This document shows positions 1 through 11,221 of a DNA stretch of 64,000 bases, piece after piece. Origin of the DNA: Diphasiastrum complanatum. Lineage: Eukaryota; Streptophyta; Lycopodiopsida; Lycopodiales; Lycopodiaceae. The notes under the pieces were generated by a model, which had not been told where the DNA came from, searched no databases, and was given only the letters and a program-made list of their open reading frames with translations. Where the stretch lies: positions 2,706,887-2,770,886 of the forward strand of contig CM055093.1 in assembly GCA_029204225.1 (NCBI GenBank), written 5' to 3'. The translations under genes were made by a program, and so were the position numbers. Numbering within the stretch: the first letter of the stretch is position 1; every line of letters starts with the position of its first letter.

Positions 1-394
1 TTTCTCTTCTCCTTGGATTTTATGAAGAGTGCTTGATCACTTCCTCCATCCTTGAGAGACAATTTCTCAAATCTTGCCACTCGAGTTTGATGCCTATACT
101 CCTCGGCTATCAAGACTCCTTGTAAGGCTTCTAAAGAGGGTAAGTTCTCTTTAATTGCATAATATTGAACAATGGTATCAAAATCCTCACTTAATCCATT
201 CAAAATAACTTGAACAATTTTTTTGCATTTGATAGAATCATCTATGCAACAAATATCTTTATGGAGATCCTTGACTCTAGAAACATAGGATGAAGCACTT
301 TCATCCTTTTTTTTAATACTTTGAAAAATCATATTTCTTAGAGTAAGGACTCTTGAAGTGTTTTTAGACTCATAAATGGATTTACTTGAAGAAG
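1..394 (-). pseudogene. Ty1/copia gag fragment
   Basis: Read on the minus strand, this stretch encodes a copia-type gag (UBN2/Retrotran_gag family) segment. It has the recognisable order Y-E-S-K-x-T-S-R-V-L-T-L-R, then I-F-Q-S, a D-D-S-I-K core, V-Q-V-I-L-N-G-L, and a terminal L-I-A-E-E-Y-R. The same landmarks occur in the better preserved gags at 2061-2897 and 20240-20950, which is the main support. Gag forms the virus-like particle in which the element's RNA is reverse transcribed. The copy runs off the left window edge and has no start codon, so only the middle of gag is visible. Its 5' side abuts an LTR-like sequence with no PBS or leader between, which implies an internal deletion. Confidence 0.75.
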
Positions 395-734
395 AGTATT
401 TTTGTGGTACAAATCCCCCTTATTTATAGTACAAGAGGCCTTCTAGAACTCGTGGAAAAAGAGAACAATCTAGATGCCACATTGCCTCTACCGCTCTAGT
501 AGATGACAAAAAGAGAGATGGATAAGATTTGAGAATCTCTCTTTTTGAGAATACTTTGACCTACAAGAGTGGCCTCAAATGCTTCTTGATAGTTTCTAGA
601 CCTACACATCACTATGAAGACAAAAAACTAACTTGACTCTAATTGGAAGGTTACTAGACTAGTCTACCTCAAGTTTGGACAAATCCCAAAACTTGAATCT
701 CTAAGTTTAATATTATTTTAATTTTACAATATTT
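395..734 (-). repeat. LTR-like promoter fragment with TATA box
   Basis: There is no coding sequence here. On the minus strand a TATA-like CTATAAATA (complement of 421-429) lies about 30 bp before the gag fragment. The upstream part has the look of an LTR U3 region. I infer an LTR piece fused to gag by deletion of the leader. No second copy exists in the window to prove it. Confidence 0.35.
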
Positions 735-1350
735 TCACAAAATCCATCCAAAAAGCTATAGGCTTTCACTCCAACAAGGTGGTCCAATATGCTTTCAGTA
801 AAGGGTAATGGAAAATGATCCTTTCGTGTCACTTAAATTCACACAAATTCTCATCTTCTCACTCTTCTTAGGAATGACAACAATTGACGAAACCCATTCA
901 GTTTGCTCGATCTTGTAGATGAAATTGGATTCAAGTAATCTTTGTAGCTCTTTCTTAATAATATCAGTAATGTTTGGATTACAGTGATAGAATCTTGTGA
1001 CTTTGAAACTACATCGGGCATCAAGGGAATTGTATGCTCAATCACAGATATTGGAACCCTTTTTTGATCCTTGTATGTCCAAGCTAAACAATCTGGATAC
1101 TTAACCAACAACTTCCTTAGGGCTTGAAACTGCTCTAGGGTAAGTTGCGTTCCAACTTGCACAATCTTTTCTGGTTCTCCTGGTTCACCAAGATTCATAG
1201 GCTATGTCCTAGCTGGTCTTCTGGTTCACGATGACATAATGACAACATCATCCAAAGTATAGCGTTTGAAATGCTCTGGAATATCATGCTATATTTTATC
1301 TAACCGTTCTTCCTCAAAAGGATTGATCTTGGCTCTTTGTTTAGTTTTTT
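735..1350 (-). pseudogene. Ty3/gypsy pol fragment (protease-RT linker and RT start)
   Basis: The minus strand carries the stretch before and at the start of a Ty3/gypsy reverse transcriptase: N-L-G-E-P-G-E-P-E, then L-L-V-K-Y-P-D-C-L-A-W-T-Y, then H-T-I-P-L. After a frameshift near 1030 comes N-P-N-I-T-D-I-I-K-K-E with E-W-V-S-S-I-V-V-I-P-K-K. A final piece, F-T-E-S-I-L-D-H-L, ends in S-F-L-D-G-F. This order is typical of gypsy RT fingers and palm. Stops and at least one frameshift make it non-functional, and the YxDD palm motif is absent. The matching gag-protease part lies on the same strand at 3840-5480, with a copia element between, so the two fragments are probably one element split by insertion. 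Confidence 0.8.
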
Positions 1351-1458
1351 TGGTAGGGATCGATTTTTTCTACATTGGCAGGATTATTGGTTTGCTCCTT
1401 ATTGTAACCAAAGATCAGGGACATAGATTGGACCTTGAATGATCTGAAATCCTTCACA

Positions 1459-1470
1459 TGGTATCAGAGC
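1459..1470 (+). other. Primer-binding site of copia element 1
   Basis: TGGTATCAGAGC directly follows the LTR end TTCACA. This is the standard plant copia PBS, matching the initiator tRNA-Met 3' end. Confidence 0.85.
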
Positions 1471-2060
1471 TCTTGAGTTTCAGGTTATGAAAGGATCAGC
1501 CATCTTTAGTGAGAATTTGTAGGAGTTACCAATGCTAGAGCATGCTAGATTGATCTCTACTCAAAAATTAGCATTTTTGCATGTGTAAAATTGATCTTTT
1601 GTAGGTCAAAACTCAATATAGGGTTATATACTTGATCAATTTTAGTTTCACACTTGGTTTAGTAGAATTAGACATTTTCTGGTGCATTAGGAAGATCTTA
1701 TTGGAGGCTACAAGATTATATATCAAGTTTTTAGAGATTGCATGTAGAATTTGAGATATTCAATTTTTTGTGATTTTGTCAAAACCCTAATTTTGATTGG
1801 ATCTCTAGTTTGTGAGATTACTAAACTGCATTTGAGTGTGTTTCAATCTGAGGAAGTGGCAAGAATCATTAGATTGAGGATAGATCATATGTTGATCAAG
1901 ATTTCACTATTCTATGTGTTGATTTTCTAGTTAGAAGTGCTAGAAAAGATTTGAGAGGTTCCATATCTTTGTGATTTCTCCTTGAGTTCATTTGTTGACA
2001 TTCAAGAGAGTGCTTTGTGAATTGGAACATGTTGAAAGAAGAAGATCAGGTCATTGCAAC

Positions 2061-2897
2061 ATGGCTGCAAGTGATGGATTCATGTTGGAAGGCAATGATA
2101 GGCTTACCTCAATCAACTATTCTACTTGGAAGGTGAGGATGGAGTCCTTATTGGAGATGAATGAGTCGATGGAGATTTTTGCATGTGAGAGGCCTCAAGC
2201 ACCTCAAGATCAAGTGAGGTATGACAAGAGAGCTAAAAGAGCTCTACACATGATAAAGATGAATGTTATCAATAAACTTCTCAAGGAAGTTGGTAAGTGC
2301 ACATCATCTTTGGAGGCTTGGGAAGCTTTGAAAAAGCTTTATGAATCCAAGTATACATCAAGAGTGCTTACTCTTAGGAGGCAAATCTTTCAAAGTTTGC
2401 AAAAAAAAGGAAGAGAGTACTCATACTTTTGTTTTGAGGGTTAAAGCATTCAATGATGAGTTAGCATGTATTGATGAAAGCATTAAGGAGGTAGAACTTG
2501 TCCAAGTTATACTTAATGGCTTGTTGGATGAAGTTTTACTATTCAAAAGACTTTGCCAAGTATTGTGGATTTGCAAGAGACCTTGGTGAATGAGTATAGG
2601 CTTCAATCAAGAGGAGGTGGATCTACATCAACATCTCAATATGAAGAGGAGGCTATGTTTATCAAAGGCAAGTTCAAGGGCAAAAACAAAGGCAAGTGGT
2701 CTAAAGGGCAAGATCAAGGTGAGATTTCCTCTTTTGGCAAAAAGAAATATAAGTCTAAGTTGAAATGCTTTTATTGTGGAATCAAAGGACATTTTGCAAA
2801 TGAATGTTTGACGAAGCAAAGAGATGAAGGTAGCAATATTCATATCTTTGATGATCAAGAGAAAGGTAAGCAAGTGGAAGCGACTCACTTTGCTTAA
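2061..2897 (+). pseudogene. copia gag with CCHC zinc knuckle, frameshifted
   Basis: The start ATG at 2061 aligns with the gag start of the sister element at 20240. The product is a copia capsid protein: an N-terminal L-E-G-N-D-R-L-T with W-K-V-R-M-E-S, a central UBN2-like region, and a basic tail leading to the nucleocapsid knuckle C-F-Y-C-G-I-K-G-H-F-A-N-E-C at about 2766-2810. A frameshift lies in the run of eight A at about 2400-2407, and a small deletion at about 2535-2550 removes residues present in the sister copy. The reading frame therefore breaks twice. Pol does not follow: the sequence passes straight into the 3' untranslated block at about 2900. Not functional. Confidence 0.85.
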
Positions 2898-2914
2898 CTC
2901 ACATGTTTTGGAGA

Positions 2915-3830
2915 ATCTTCTTGTGTAGATGATGCTATGCAAGTGGATATTGGTTCTTATGGCTTTTTTGCTGGAAAATCAAGTAATGGATCTGGAAAAC
3001 AAAGTTTGTTCAATGACTTTGATGGTCAAGAGGAAGATCAGAGAGGTTGCTCTCAAAGGGCTTCAACAACACAAAGGAAAAGCTGGCAATTTGGAGCTAG
3101 TCAAGAGGAAGGTCAATTGGCAAAGATGTTTTGGATCTATTTTTGCAGCCTACTGAAGACCCAGGTAAGGTCAAAGAAGCAGGAAGGAAGTGTTGTTCAA
3201 GTTTACATTACTTGTTCTATCTTATGTTTGAGCTATTTCATGTGAATGTGTGCAAATTGTCAAGATATGGACAAACTAGCTACATTGTCTTGCAATATCT
3301 TATTGTCGGAGTTGTACTAGAATTCTTGGCAGATTTTGCTGATGGAAATGAAGCTATTTGAGGTTCATTATATCACTCATCCATGGCTAAGTTCTCAAGT
3401 GTTGAGCTACTTGGTGCCAATACTTGGAGATTGTCATCTTTTGGTGAATTCATGGTCATTTTCTTGTGTTGAGTAGATCTTGAAGATGGACTAGTGCAAA
3501 CTACTTGGTTTATGGAGTCATGTGGTGTTGGATTTGCATCATTTATGTACTCACCTACTCTTGGATTTCCAAGGTTTGATGGTTTCTTGTGGCAAGATGG
3601 AGATGGAGGCTCATTCATGGAGTTTTATGGTGGAGACATATTAAGAAAGGACAAAGTTAGAGGAGACAAGCCAGCAAATGGTCATCACTCACATTTATTG
3701 TTTGGTTGCTGTAATTTTCCAGAGAGTTCAAAGTTTGAAGCATGGAAGAATCATTTCATTTACATTCTATTTGGTTCTTCATATATTTGCTCATCTATGA
3801 GTTCTATATTTTCATCATATGACAAGGCAT
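2915..3830 (+). repeat. 3' untranslated block of the copia-1/copia-2 family
   Basis: Positions 2915-3475 match 22735-23283 of the second copia element at clearly high nucleotide identity, including a shared GGATCTGGAAA stretch. Fragments of open frame exist in both copies but are broken differently, so I do not call a gene. Beyond 3480 only this copy continues, with a purine-rich AGATGGAGATGGAGG at about 3594-3608 that could be the polypurine tract. No LTR follows. Confidence 0.6.
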
Positions 3831-3839
3831 GACTAACAT

Positions 3840-5480
3840 GAATGAGTTCATTTTCAATCAGATCTGGTATTGGATCGGTTGATATCCAAGCTACGTTCAT
3901 CATGTTCACTAGAAAAGTGATTGGCGTATCCAAATTTTGATCAGTAAGAGAATCTCGCTCAATTCGGATTTATTATGTCGTTGACACATATAGCTTGTTG
4001 TACAATCCACTGTTGCAAGAGCTTGGTTCCAATTGATAGTATCTGTTTGAGAGTCATAATGAGCTCCAAATTTTTTTACATGTCGATCACTAATATGATC
4101 CGTTGTTGACCATAGTCCAAGTGATTGGATCAACTTTGACTGCACGCTCACGATTCTCAAAAGTGATTTTTCCAGTGCCCCAGTTATAAATTACTTGCGC
4201 AACTTGTATCCATGGACATCCCAATAAGCCACGGTAAACATTCGGTGTGTCAGGTAAGTCCATTACTACTGAACTCTGGAGATCTTGACAGATATATTTT
4301 CACCATTCTCTTAGGATGGACTGTCGTTTGATCAGCTAGCTTAATGAAAAACGTGCAGGTTTTATCTTTGTAAGGCCCCACTTTGCACATAGCTTTGTTG
4401 AAATCAGGTTAACTCATGAATTTCCAGTTATCACGATTGCTTCTTTACCAAACTATCTACATTGTATTGGCAGGGTGATGTTTTGTTGCTCACTTTCCCA
4501 GACTGCTCCTACATTGAGCACTTCTTGATTATTCAAGCCTGGCACAAAAAAGTGGCTTATAATGGACTGTTGGCTCGATCTGAGTTAACTTTTCCACTAA
4601 TACTTCTTTTGCTTTCGGCACCAGCTTAAGAAATTCTCCCAGAAAAATATTCATGATCATTTCCGTTTGCGGCGCTTCAGGTTTTGTCATCTTGAAGGGT
4701 TCTTCATGATGATACAACTGAGTATTAACATATGTTTGTGATTTATGTAAATTCAAAAGCGGCACAAGTGAAGAATGGGCTTCAGTTGCTGTTTTAGCTA
4801 CTTCTAATTTTTCTTGTTCTTGCAATTGTTTAATCCATTGTCTCATATTCTGGTATCTCTTCTTTTTTGAGTTGAGATTCGGATACACCCCTGATGCAGT
4901 AGGTATATCTGTAGTTGGTACAAATTTAGCAGGTATTAAATCAACTAGAACTTCTTTATGCTTCTGAGCTCTGGTAACAACCATCAAAGATACACTCTGT
5001 TTAGTAAGCTGAGTTGTTGGTCTTTGCTTGATTATAATGATATTCATTGGAGCAGTAACCGGTGGTGGTTTTGGTCTTGTTGGACAATCCTTGTAACAAT
5101 GTCCATAAACGCATTCCCGACAAAATGGAACAAACTTTTCTTTGTTCGGATATTTTTCAAGTTGGTGGCAACATCACAATAGATAGATCTGAATCACATC
5201 TATGTGCAATAAGTCGGGCAAAGATTCTTTTTTTATTTTTTTAGAGTTTTTGGTGGTTTTTAGATTGTTTTTGTTCTGTTTCTGGAGATCTGCGAGGACA
5301 TAATCTTCGCCCTTCAATTTGAAGATACTCTGTATGAATTCGGTCCTATCTGCTACTTGACGACAGTTCTTTTCCAAAGAAGAAGAAGTTATCAAGTTTG
5401 ATGATGAAATTGTCTTCTTCTTCACCAAATCTAGCAGAAATGAACAATTTTTGTTGTTTTCTTTTATTTTTCAGATCCAA
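3840..5480 (-). pseudogene. Ty3/gypsy gag C-terminus and protease fragment
   Basis: On the minus strand, the high-coordinate end has a lysine-rich gag tail (5174-5428) and then a shortened nucleocapsid knuckle C-R-E-C-V-Y-G-H-C-Y-K-D-C at about 5095-5135 (CX2CX3HX4C, one residue shorter than usual). An open stretch of 172 codons (4529-5047) forms the gag-protease linker. Below it are broken frames with the gypsy protease signature: A-V-I-V-T-G-like, then N-L-I-S, and finally L-L-G-C-P-W-I-Q before N-W-G-T-G-K-I-T-F. These landmarks place it upstream of the RT piece at 735-1350, from which a copia insertion separates it. Several stops make it non-functional. Confidence 0.7.
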
Positions 5481-6363
5481 ATGGATCTTAAGAATTGTGA
5501 GCTGTATGGCTTCCACTGCTCAACAATCAAATTAGATTTTAAACAATTGTTTTGCAGACAAGAACCCCTGATTTCTTGAGATCTACTAGGAAGTAACTCT
5601 CGCCCTTGTTGGCAGATCGTAGTATTGTCTGCTGAGAACTTTGTAGCTGATTGGATCTTCCTCAGCCATTGTCCTTAGCAGACAGGACAAATGCAAAGCA
5701 GTTGTTGAGCCTGTATTGTCTCCAAGGAGATCTTCCAGACAAATAAGAGCACCAGTCAGAAATATACTTGACAACTCGTCTTCTGTTCAGGAAAACTTTT
5801 GTGAATGTTGTGATGCTTGTTCAATTTTACTAGTAGATATATTTTTTATGTTGTCATTAGACATTATCTATTGTTCATAAATTCATTGTCAAGTTAGCAG
5901 TAGCTATCTACTGCTCGAAGGATGATTAATCACGGCTTGAGGCAGTAGCCTTATCCGATAGATCAGCTCCATCTGAGCTTAACCGGAATCTTCGTAGACA
6001 GAGGGAGACCTCGTTGACAAAGAAGAAGAACATATTTCAACAACCCTCTTAACTAAACCTAGATCTAGCTTTGTATAAAGTGACGAAGGTTGACTCTCGC
6101 AGATCTGGAAGTTATTGATGTCTGACGATGTTTCTGACTACTTTTTAGCTTATAGATCCATCAATACTTCGAACTAACTATGAAAATTGTCAACATTTCC
6201 TAGCTAATTTGAGGCCTAAATTGGCAATTTTTGTACATAGTTTTGGATCTAACCCTTCACACGTGTGAAAGAGGCCTAGATACTTTTATTTTAGTATATT
6301 TTTCATATTGAAAAAGTCTCAAACTTCAGGACCTTCAAAATAACACCAAAATCATGTTATTTG
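5481..6363. other. No recognisable gene
   Basis: This AT-rich stretch lies upstream of the minus-strand gypsy fragment. It may be that element's 5' gag or leader, but I find no motif, LTR end or PBS to support this. Confidence 0.3.
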
Positions 6364-7055
6364 GACATATAGGCCAAAATTGGCTATTTTAGGCTACTGG
6401 TGTCCTAAAATTGGGTGCTAAGTTCTAGAGAGAGGAGAGAGAGTCATCTCTCTCACTTATATTAGGCTGAAATTTGTGGAGAATAGGTTGGAGAAACTTA
6501 TTGTATTGTTGAGAGAGATCAATAGATCATTGTCACAGTTTCTTCCTCCATTGTGAACATTGGTTAGTGTATTGTCTTCAAGCTTTTGTGTATGATCTTA
6601 AGAGGTTTCTAGAAGTGGTAGGCTGCTGTTGGGAGACCTATTTGCTACTATTTCTGGCTACCATCAGTACCCTTCATTAGTTTCTTTTGTCTCTTGAATG
6701 CTTTGTCAAGACATATAGGCCAAAATTGGCTATTTTAGGCTACTGGTACCCTAAAATTGGGTCCTAAGTTCTAGAGAGAGGAGAGAGAGTCATCTCTCTC
6801 ACCTATATTAGGCTGAAATTTGTGGAGAACAGGTTGGAGAAACTTATTGTATTGTTGAGAGAGATCAATAGATCATTGTCACAGTTTCTTCCTCCATTGT
6901 GAACATTGGTTGGTGTATTGTCTTCAAGCTTTTGTGTATGATTTTAAGAGGTTTCCAAAAGTGGTAGGCTGCTATTGGGAGACCCATTTGTTGCTATTTT
7001 TTATTGCCATCAGTACCTTTCATTAGTTTCTTTTGTCTCTTGAATGCTTTGTCAA
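6364..7055 (+). repeat. 346-bp tandem direct duplication
   Basis: Two adjacent copies, 6364-6709 and 6710-7055, have an exact period of 346 bp. Each begins GACATATAGGCC and ends GCTTTGTCAA, and they differ by scattered substitutions. The unit has the look of retrotransposon LTR or leader sequence (GAGAGAGAGTCATCTCTCTC), but no element end is visible. The scattered differences imply an old duplication. Confidence 0.9.
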
Positions 7056-7305
7056 GTTCATGTGTATCAGAAGTACCATTAGGATGCTTTGACATTTCTA
7101 GCTTTGTAGCTTGTTGTGCAAAGATCTTATCCAGAACATTTGGGATCTTAGATCCATTCAAGATCCACTTTTTCCACACTAATTCTCACAGACATAATTT
7201 CTAATGAAAAATAACCTTCTAGACTCAATGGGACAGTTAGCGAGAGTTACTTATGCAAGGGTTCTCTGCTTCTAATGATTTTTCTCCTTTTTTGGCACTT
7301 AGAAC
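7056..7305. other. Flank of the inverted gypsy block, unassigned
   Basis: A 61-codon minus-strand frame (6994-7179) is present but I recognise nothing in it. The sequence ends at the junction with the inverted gypsy block near 7306. Confidence 0.3.
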
Positions 7306-7991
7306 CACTTTTCGTCACCGTCATCACATTCCTCCTCATCTTGTTGACAATCATCACCACCATCGTCATACCAGTCACTTTGGTTATCATACTCATAATC
7401 ATTTCCATCCCATTGATCTTCATAGTTGGACATATATTCATTATCAGTGTCCATGGTGTAGTGATAGATAGTCTATGGGTTATGGGTCCACAAATCTGAA
7501 TGAAGTGAGAAGAATTTGGGACAATTGTAAATTTCACTCGTAAAATCACAAATTTGCTAGTAACAAATTTGTTCTTCTCCACCGTCCCAAAATTCCGAGT
7601 CCTCAAAGAATGTAACAAAATAGTTATTGGCAAAATGTCAACTTTGTTTCATGGATCCATTTTGGCTTTATACCAGTGCTATCATGTCAAGTTCGACGTA
7701 ATGACCACTTTTGATTTTTACCGCGTCGAAATCTGAGGTCAAATGGAAAAGATATGGAAGTTCAAATAAATGGATTATAAAATAAGCCAAAATGGGACAA
7801 AGTTATAAAAAAAAATCAAATGATGATTTTGACGGTATAGATAGCTGAATAGTGTCAAGCTCGATGATCTGATTGCTCTTGCTTTTGACTGTACCTTTGA
7901 ATGGCAGTACTAGACACTGTCTGGTGTGATTTGCAGTATCCCAAACAAACAAATGAGAAATTTCTTCGCACAACTCTCTCACAAATGGCAT
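7306..7991 (-). pseudogene. Ty3/gypsy leader and gag N-terminus, inverted copy
   Basis: Read on the minus strand, 7990 down to 7306 matches the plus-strand 13415-13995 copy over its whole length. It includes the leader (GACACTATTCAGCTATCT) and the start of the Asp/Cys/Gln-rich gag N-terminus. It stops in the middle of that repeat tract, and the missing continuation is found in opposite orientation from 8945. This is the 5' end of a gypsy-type gag separated from its own body by inversion. Confidence 0.75.
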
Positions 7992-8179
7992 TTTTCACAA
8001 AAATTAGAAAGTATTGTAAAACTCTCCCCACTCAACAGATTGTCAATCGTACACCAAGAAGGATTTCTTCTAATCGTTTTTGTCTCTCCAAGCTTTCACC
8101 TCCTGTGAAGGACTTTATCACTCCATTGCGAAGCGTGTGACAAGCTGTATCCACTGATCAGGCATGCAGGACTATCGCC

Positions 8180-8191
8180 TTTTTGATACCA
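8180..8191 (-). other. Primer-binding site (minus strand)
   Basis: On the minus strand TGGTATCAAAAA begins directly after an LTR-like end ATTATTGACA. The first eight bases match the initiator-Met PBS and the rest differ, so the primer may be another tRNA or the site may have decayed. Confidence 0.5.
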
Positions 8192-8940
8192 TGTCAATAA
8201 TCATATAAGAAACATCAAACATTCGCCATTAGTATTCACCACAAGGCGGAAGAAGAACACGCAACAACAGCACTATCACACTCTCACACACTATTCACTG
8301 TATTGCAAACTGAATGTAAAATGTACAAATAAACCCTGAACCTTGATAGAGAGAGAGAAAAAAAAAGTAGATGTTAACTAATAGGCTAGCCTACAACTAA
8401 TTATAGTTGGTAACAACTATCAACATTAATGTACATCGTAATCAGTAACAAAGAAGTGTAACAATGAAATTTATTATTGATTTCTAACAAAATCATCATC
8501 CAATAAAGCCTTAGATTTTACGTAAGTGATCTCTATCCACACTTTTCCTAAAGCATCCATGTTCCAGCAATAAACGTGTGAACAACAGCTCTCTTCCACG
8601 ACAAACACAGGTGAATGCCGAGGGACCGACACTCCTTTAGGCCAAGAACCTTGTTGTGAGTATTTCCTACACATAAATAAATGAGTGGGTCCCAGCATTA
8701 AGACTACTGTTGGCCAAGCCTTACCAAATGAGCCCCGCCACAGTACAATGTATAGTTGGAATAATAAGTGTGAGGCACTGGCTTCCTATGTGTATAAGCC
8801 CAGCCCAATGAGCACATTAGTTAAATAGTTTAAACTATTTTATTAATGTGCTCATTGGGATCTGAGTCTAAAGGTTATAAGGTGGAGTCAAAGTCAAATG
8901 GTGGTAAGTGGGGTGTGTTTGTTTCACTGAGATAAGCTCA
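8192..8940 (-). repeat. Putative 5' LTR of the inverted gypsy block
   Basis: The sequence between the PBS (8180-8191) and the junction at about 8941 has the position and character of an LTR on the minus strand: it ends in CA next to the PBS and is AT-rich with short CT runs. No second LTR copy is present in the window, so the outer boundary is inferred from the junction. It contains a 56-bp palindrome at 8804-8859. Confidence 0.45.
8804..8859. repeat. 56-bp near-perfect palindrome
   Basis: CCCAATGAGCACATTA on the left is mirrored by its complement on the right. The centre is the perfect palindrome AAATAGTTTAAACTATTT (8823-8840). Two of 28 arm positions mismatch. A related left arm without the mirror occurs near 25715-25735. 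Confidence 0.85.
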
Positions 8941-8944
8941 CAGA

Positions 8945-10924
8945 TCTTGTTTTAATGATGGTAGCGATTGTCAGCAAGATGATCAACAACAATGTGATGA
9001 TACGAACGAGCATGAACAATATTCCGATGCGGATCGTGATTGTCAACCGAGTGATCAAGAATATCAGCCTGGTGATGTAGGCGAATATAATAATGGCCAA
9101 TATGAAACCGAGTATAACATTGTTGTTAATGAGAGTCATAATCACTCTGAATGGCAACATGAGGACCAATATGAGTCTACGGGTCAACCAAATGATATCC
9201 CTGAAAGTTGTGAGTATGATGAAGAAGATCCAACGGTTCACAACGTGTACAGCAAAAGATTACATTGTCAAGAGACATAATTGCATCCCAATCACTACAT
9301 CGGTGAGGATGGAGACTACAATGATAATAACGAAGCTGGTTTTGAACAATACGAAGTTGAAAAAGATAATTTTGAATACCAATCATCTCTTTGTACAATG
9401 GCATTCAACGGTATATCCATGCTAACAGAAGAGGCTTCATCTATGGCTCTTAAACCAATTGCTGGCACCACTGGATTACAGTTAGAGGACAATATCAGTT
9501 ATGGGAGCATAGTGACCATTCCTAGTTCCTATTACAATGGTGAGAGCAGTTCGTCAAAGTCAAATCAACATCAACAAATCAATATTCAATGAAATTTTGA
9601 TGATGTTCCTTTTGAGAACATACCAACCTTTGAGGGAGAAATGAGTTCATTACATATTGATGACTGAATATCTATTGTCGATGAGAATCTGCGACTATAT
9701 TATGTCTCTGATCAGGGCAAAATTACCATAGCAGCATCCTTCTTTTGAGGAAAAGCCTTGATTGGTGGCAAGGAGTATTACATCATCTAGAGTATGAACC
9801 GAAGTCATGGGACGATTTCAAAGAGTTTTGTGTAGAAATATTTATAGATTATTATATGGACTCTTGGTATATGCTAGAACAAACTGGTTCTTTAAAGGCA
9901 TATAATACCAGATTCCATTTGGTAGCACCTAAGCAGAGGTGTCTTGATGAAGAATTATCTATCCAACACTATCTACGTGGTCTTCAAGATCACATTCGTC
10001 AACATTTGGATGAAGTACTTCGAGCAAATCCAACATTGACAGATGTAATGCAAAAGGCATTAATTCAAGATCTAAGGATAAGACAACAAAAGATGCAACT
10101 ACGGATCATTTTGGAGTCTCAGCAGGAAGAAATTCCTACACCAGTGTGTTCAACTCTCCATCAACAAAACTCTCTAGAACTATCAATATGTCAATTCCAA
10201 GCTCATCAAGGTGCTGGTTTGAACGAAAGTATTTCGTAGAGGAATTCTTCAATGGATGAAGGATTGAAAGGAATCAAGGAACCATCGAATACATCTCTTG
10301 ATCATCCAATCATGTCTCAACATCAACAATGGATGGCTTGTGATTTATCTTCCACGATTGTTGATCCAAGAGCATTTGAGATCAATATTACTATTGACTA
10401 TTCTTGTATATATAACAAATTTATTTTTGGGGATCGAACTGAAGATAATCACTACTTACAGCATTGAAAATACGACAAATTTATCTTTGGAGATCAAACG
10501 GAGGACCATCATTGCTTACAGCAAAACGAATATGAGTTGTTCATATTCCAACATAACGATGCTCTCTTGGAACAGAATGATGAGTTGAAAACGACTGGAA
10601 TGTGGCCAAATTTGGACAATGAAACATTTGATTTGGAGCATTACTATTTTGATCTATCAGGAGCTATACCCATCGCTTCACTCACAGAGGATATCAATGG
10701 ATCCATGGCCATCCATCTTCAACGAGATAACGCTACCAATCTTGCTCAGAATGATTCAACAAGACGGAATTTCAATGCTCAATCAAATAACTTGGATGAA
10801 ACCATTGTTTTAATCAATGCTTTGGAGTTACAAAAGGATATTGTGATCCTACATCAAGGAGCAATGCACAAGGCATCAAAACCGGATGCAAAGACAAGAA
10901 AAGACGCATCTGGAATTGGATAGC
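8945..10924 (+). pseudogene. Ty3/gypsy gag, degenerate
   Basis: This begins inside the Asp/Cys/Gln-rich N-terminal tract, whose 5' part is inverted at 7306. The frame runs to an in-frame stop near 9280. The capsid-like Retrotrans_gag domain is at 9745-10150: W-W-Q-G-V at the start, W-D-D-F-K-E-F, then L-E-Q-T-G-S-L-K-A-Y-N-T-R-F, then Y-L-R-G-L and a closing Q-K-A-L-I-Q-D-L. This is the family hallmark of chromovirus-like gypsy gags. Stops at about 9592, 9666, 10239 and 10467 break it. A 60-bp tandem repeat (10411/10471) encodes two copies of a Y-x-K-F-I-F-G-D unit. Nothing of pol follows: the frame ends at 10923 just before an LTR at 10966. Non-functional, with an internal deletion of pol. 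Confidence 0.75.
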
Positions 10925-10965
10925 CTATCCAATCAAGGAAGATACTGAGGAGGAAGACTATTGAA

Positions 10966-11217
10966 TGTCATGAAGAAAGTGGTTCATGTGCCTAAAATCA
11001 CATGAGATCTATGATCATGCTCTAGAATCAGGCCCTATATTGTGAATGATCAATAATCATGAATAAAGATACCTTACTTTGCCTAGTTTGGTGAAGTTTT
11101 GCTACTTTTAGCTATCTTCTTGATTTTTGACTAGTTTCTTGATTTCTTGCATTTCCATTGTAATTTGATGTTTAATTAATGGATTAGATGTTTGAATTAT
11201 AAGGTTGGCACATGAAA
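10966..11217 (+). repeat. LTR with internal deletion (252 bp)
   Basis: It starts TGTCATG and ends GCACATGAAA, matching the first and last parts of the intact 561-bp LTR at 14240-14800. About 310 bp between the first seven bases and GAAGAAAGTGG are missing, and the junction falls on a shared ATGA. A purine-rich GAGGAGGAAGA (10948-10958) precedes it and a PBS follows, so it sits at the end of one internal region and the start of another. Confidence 0.8.
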
Positions 11218-11221
11218 ATTT

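Larger units (their letters stand above)
1351..3830 (+). mobile_element. Ty1/copia element 1, RT-less, nested in a gypsy element
   Basis: The order is: remnant of the 5' LTR (about 1354-1458, ending ATCCTTCACA), primer-binding site TGGTATCAGAGC at 1459-1470 (complementary to the initiator tRNA-Met 3' end), a leader, gag (2061-2897), then a 3' untranslated block from about 2915. Protease, integrase, RT and RNase H are missing. Leader, gag and 3' block are all closely similar to the second copia element at 18989-23409, so both belong to one family. The left LTR has lost most of its length and no 3' LTR is seen, so target duplications cannot be read. Gypsy pol sequence on both flanks in the same orientation shows that it inserted into that element. 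Confidence 0.7.

Noticed and set aside
8924..9241. A 105-codon hydrophobic minus-strand frame
   Set aside because: Antisense shadow of the same Asp/Asn-rich gag tract; hydrophobicity follows from the complement of GAT and AAT codons.
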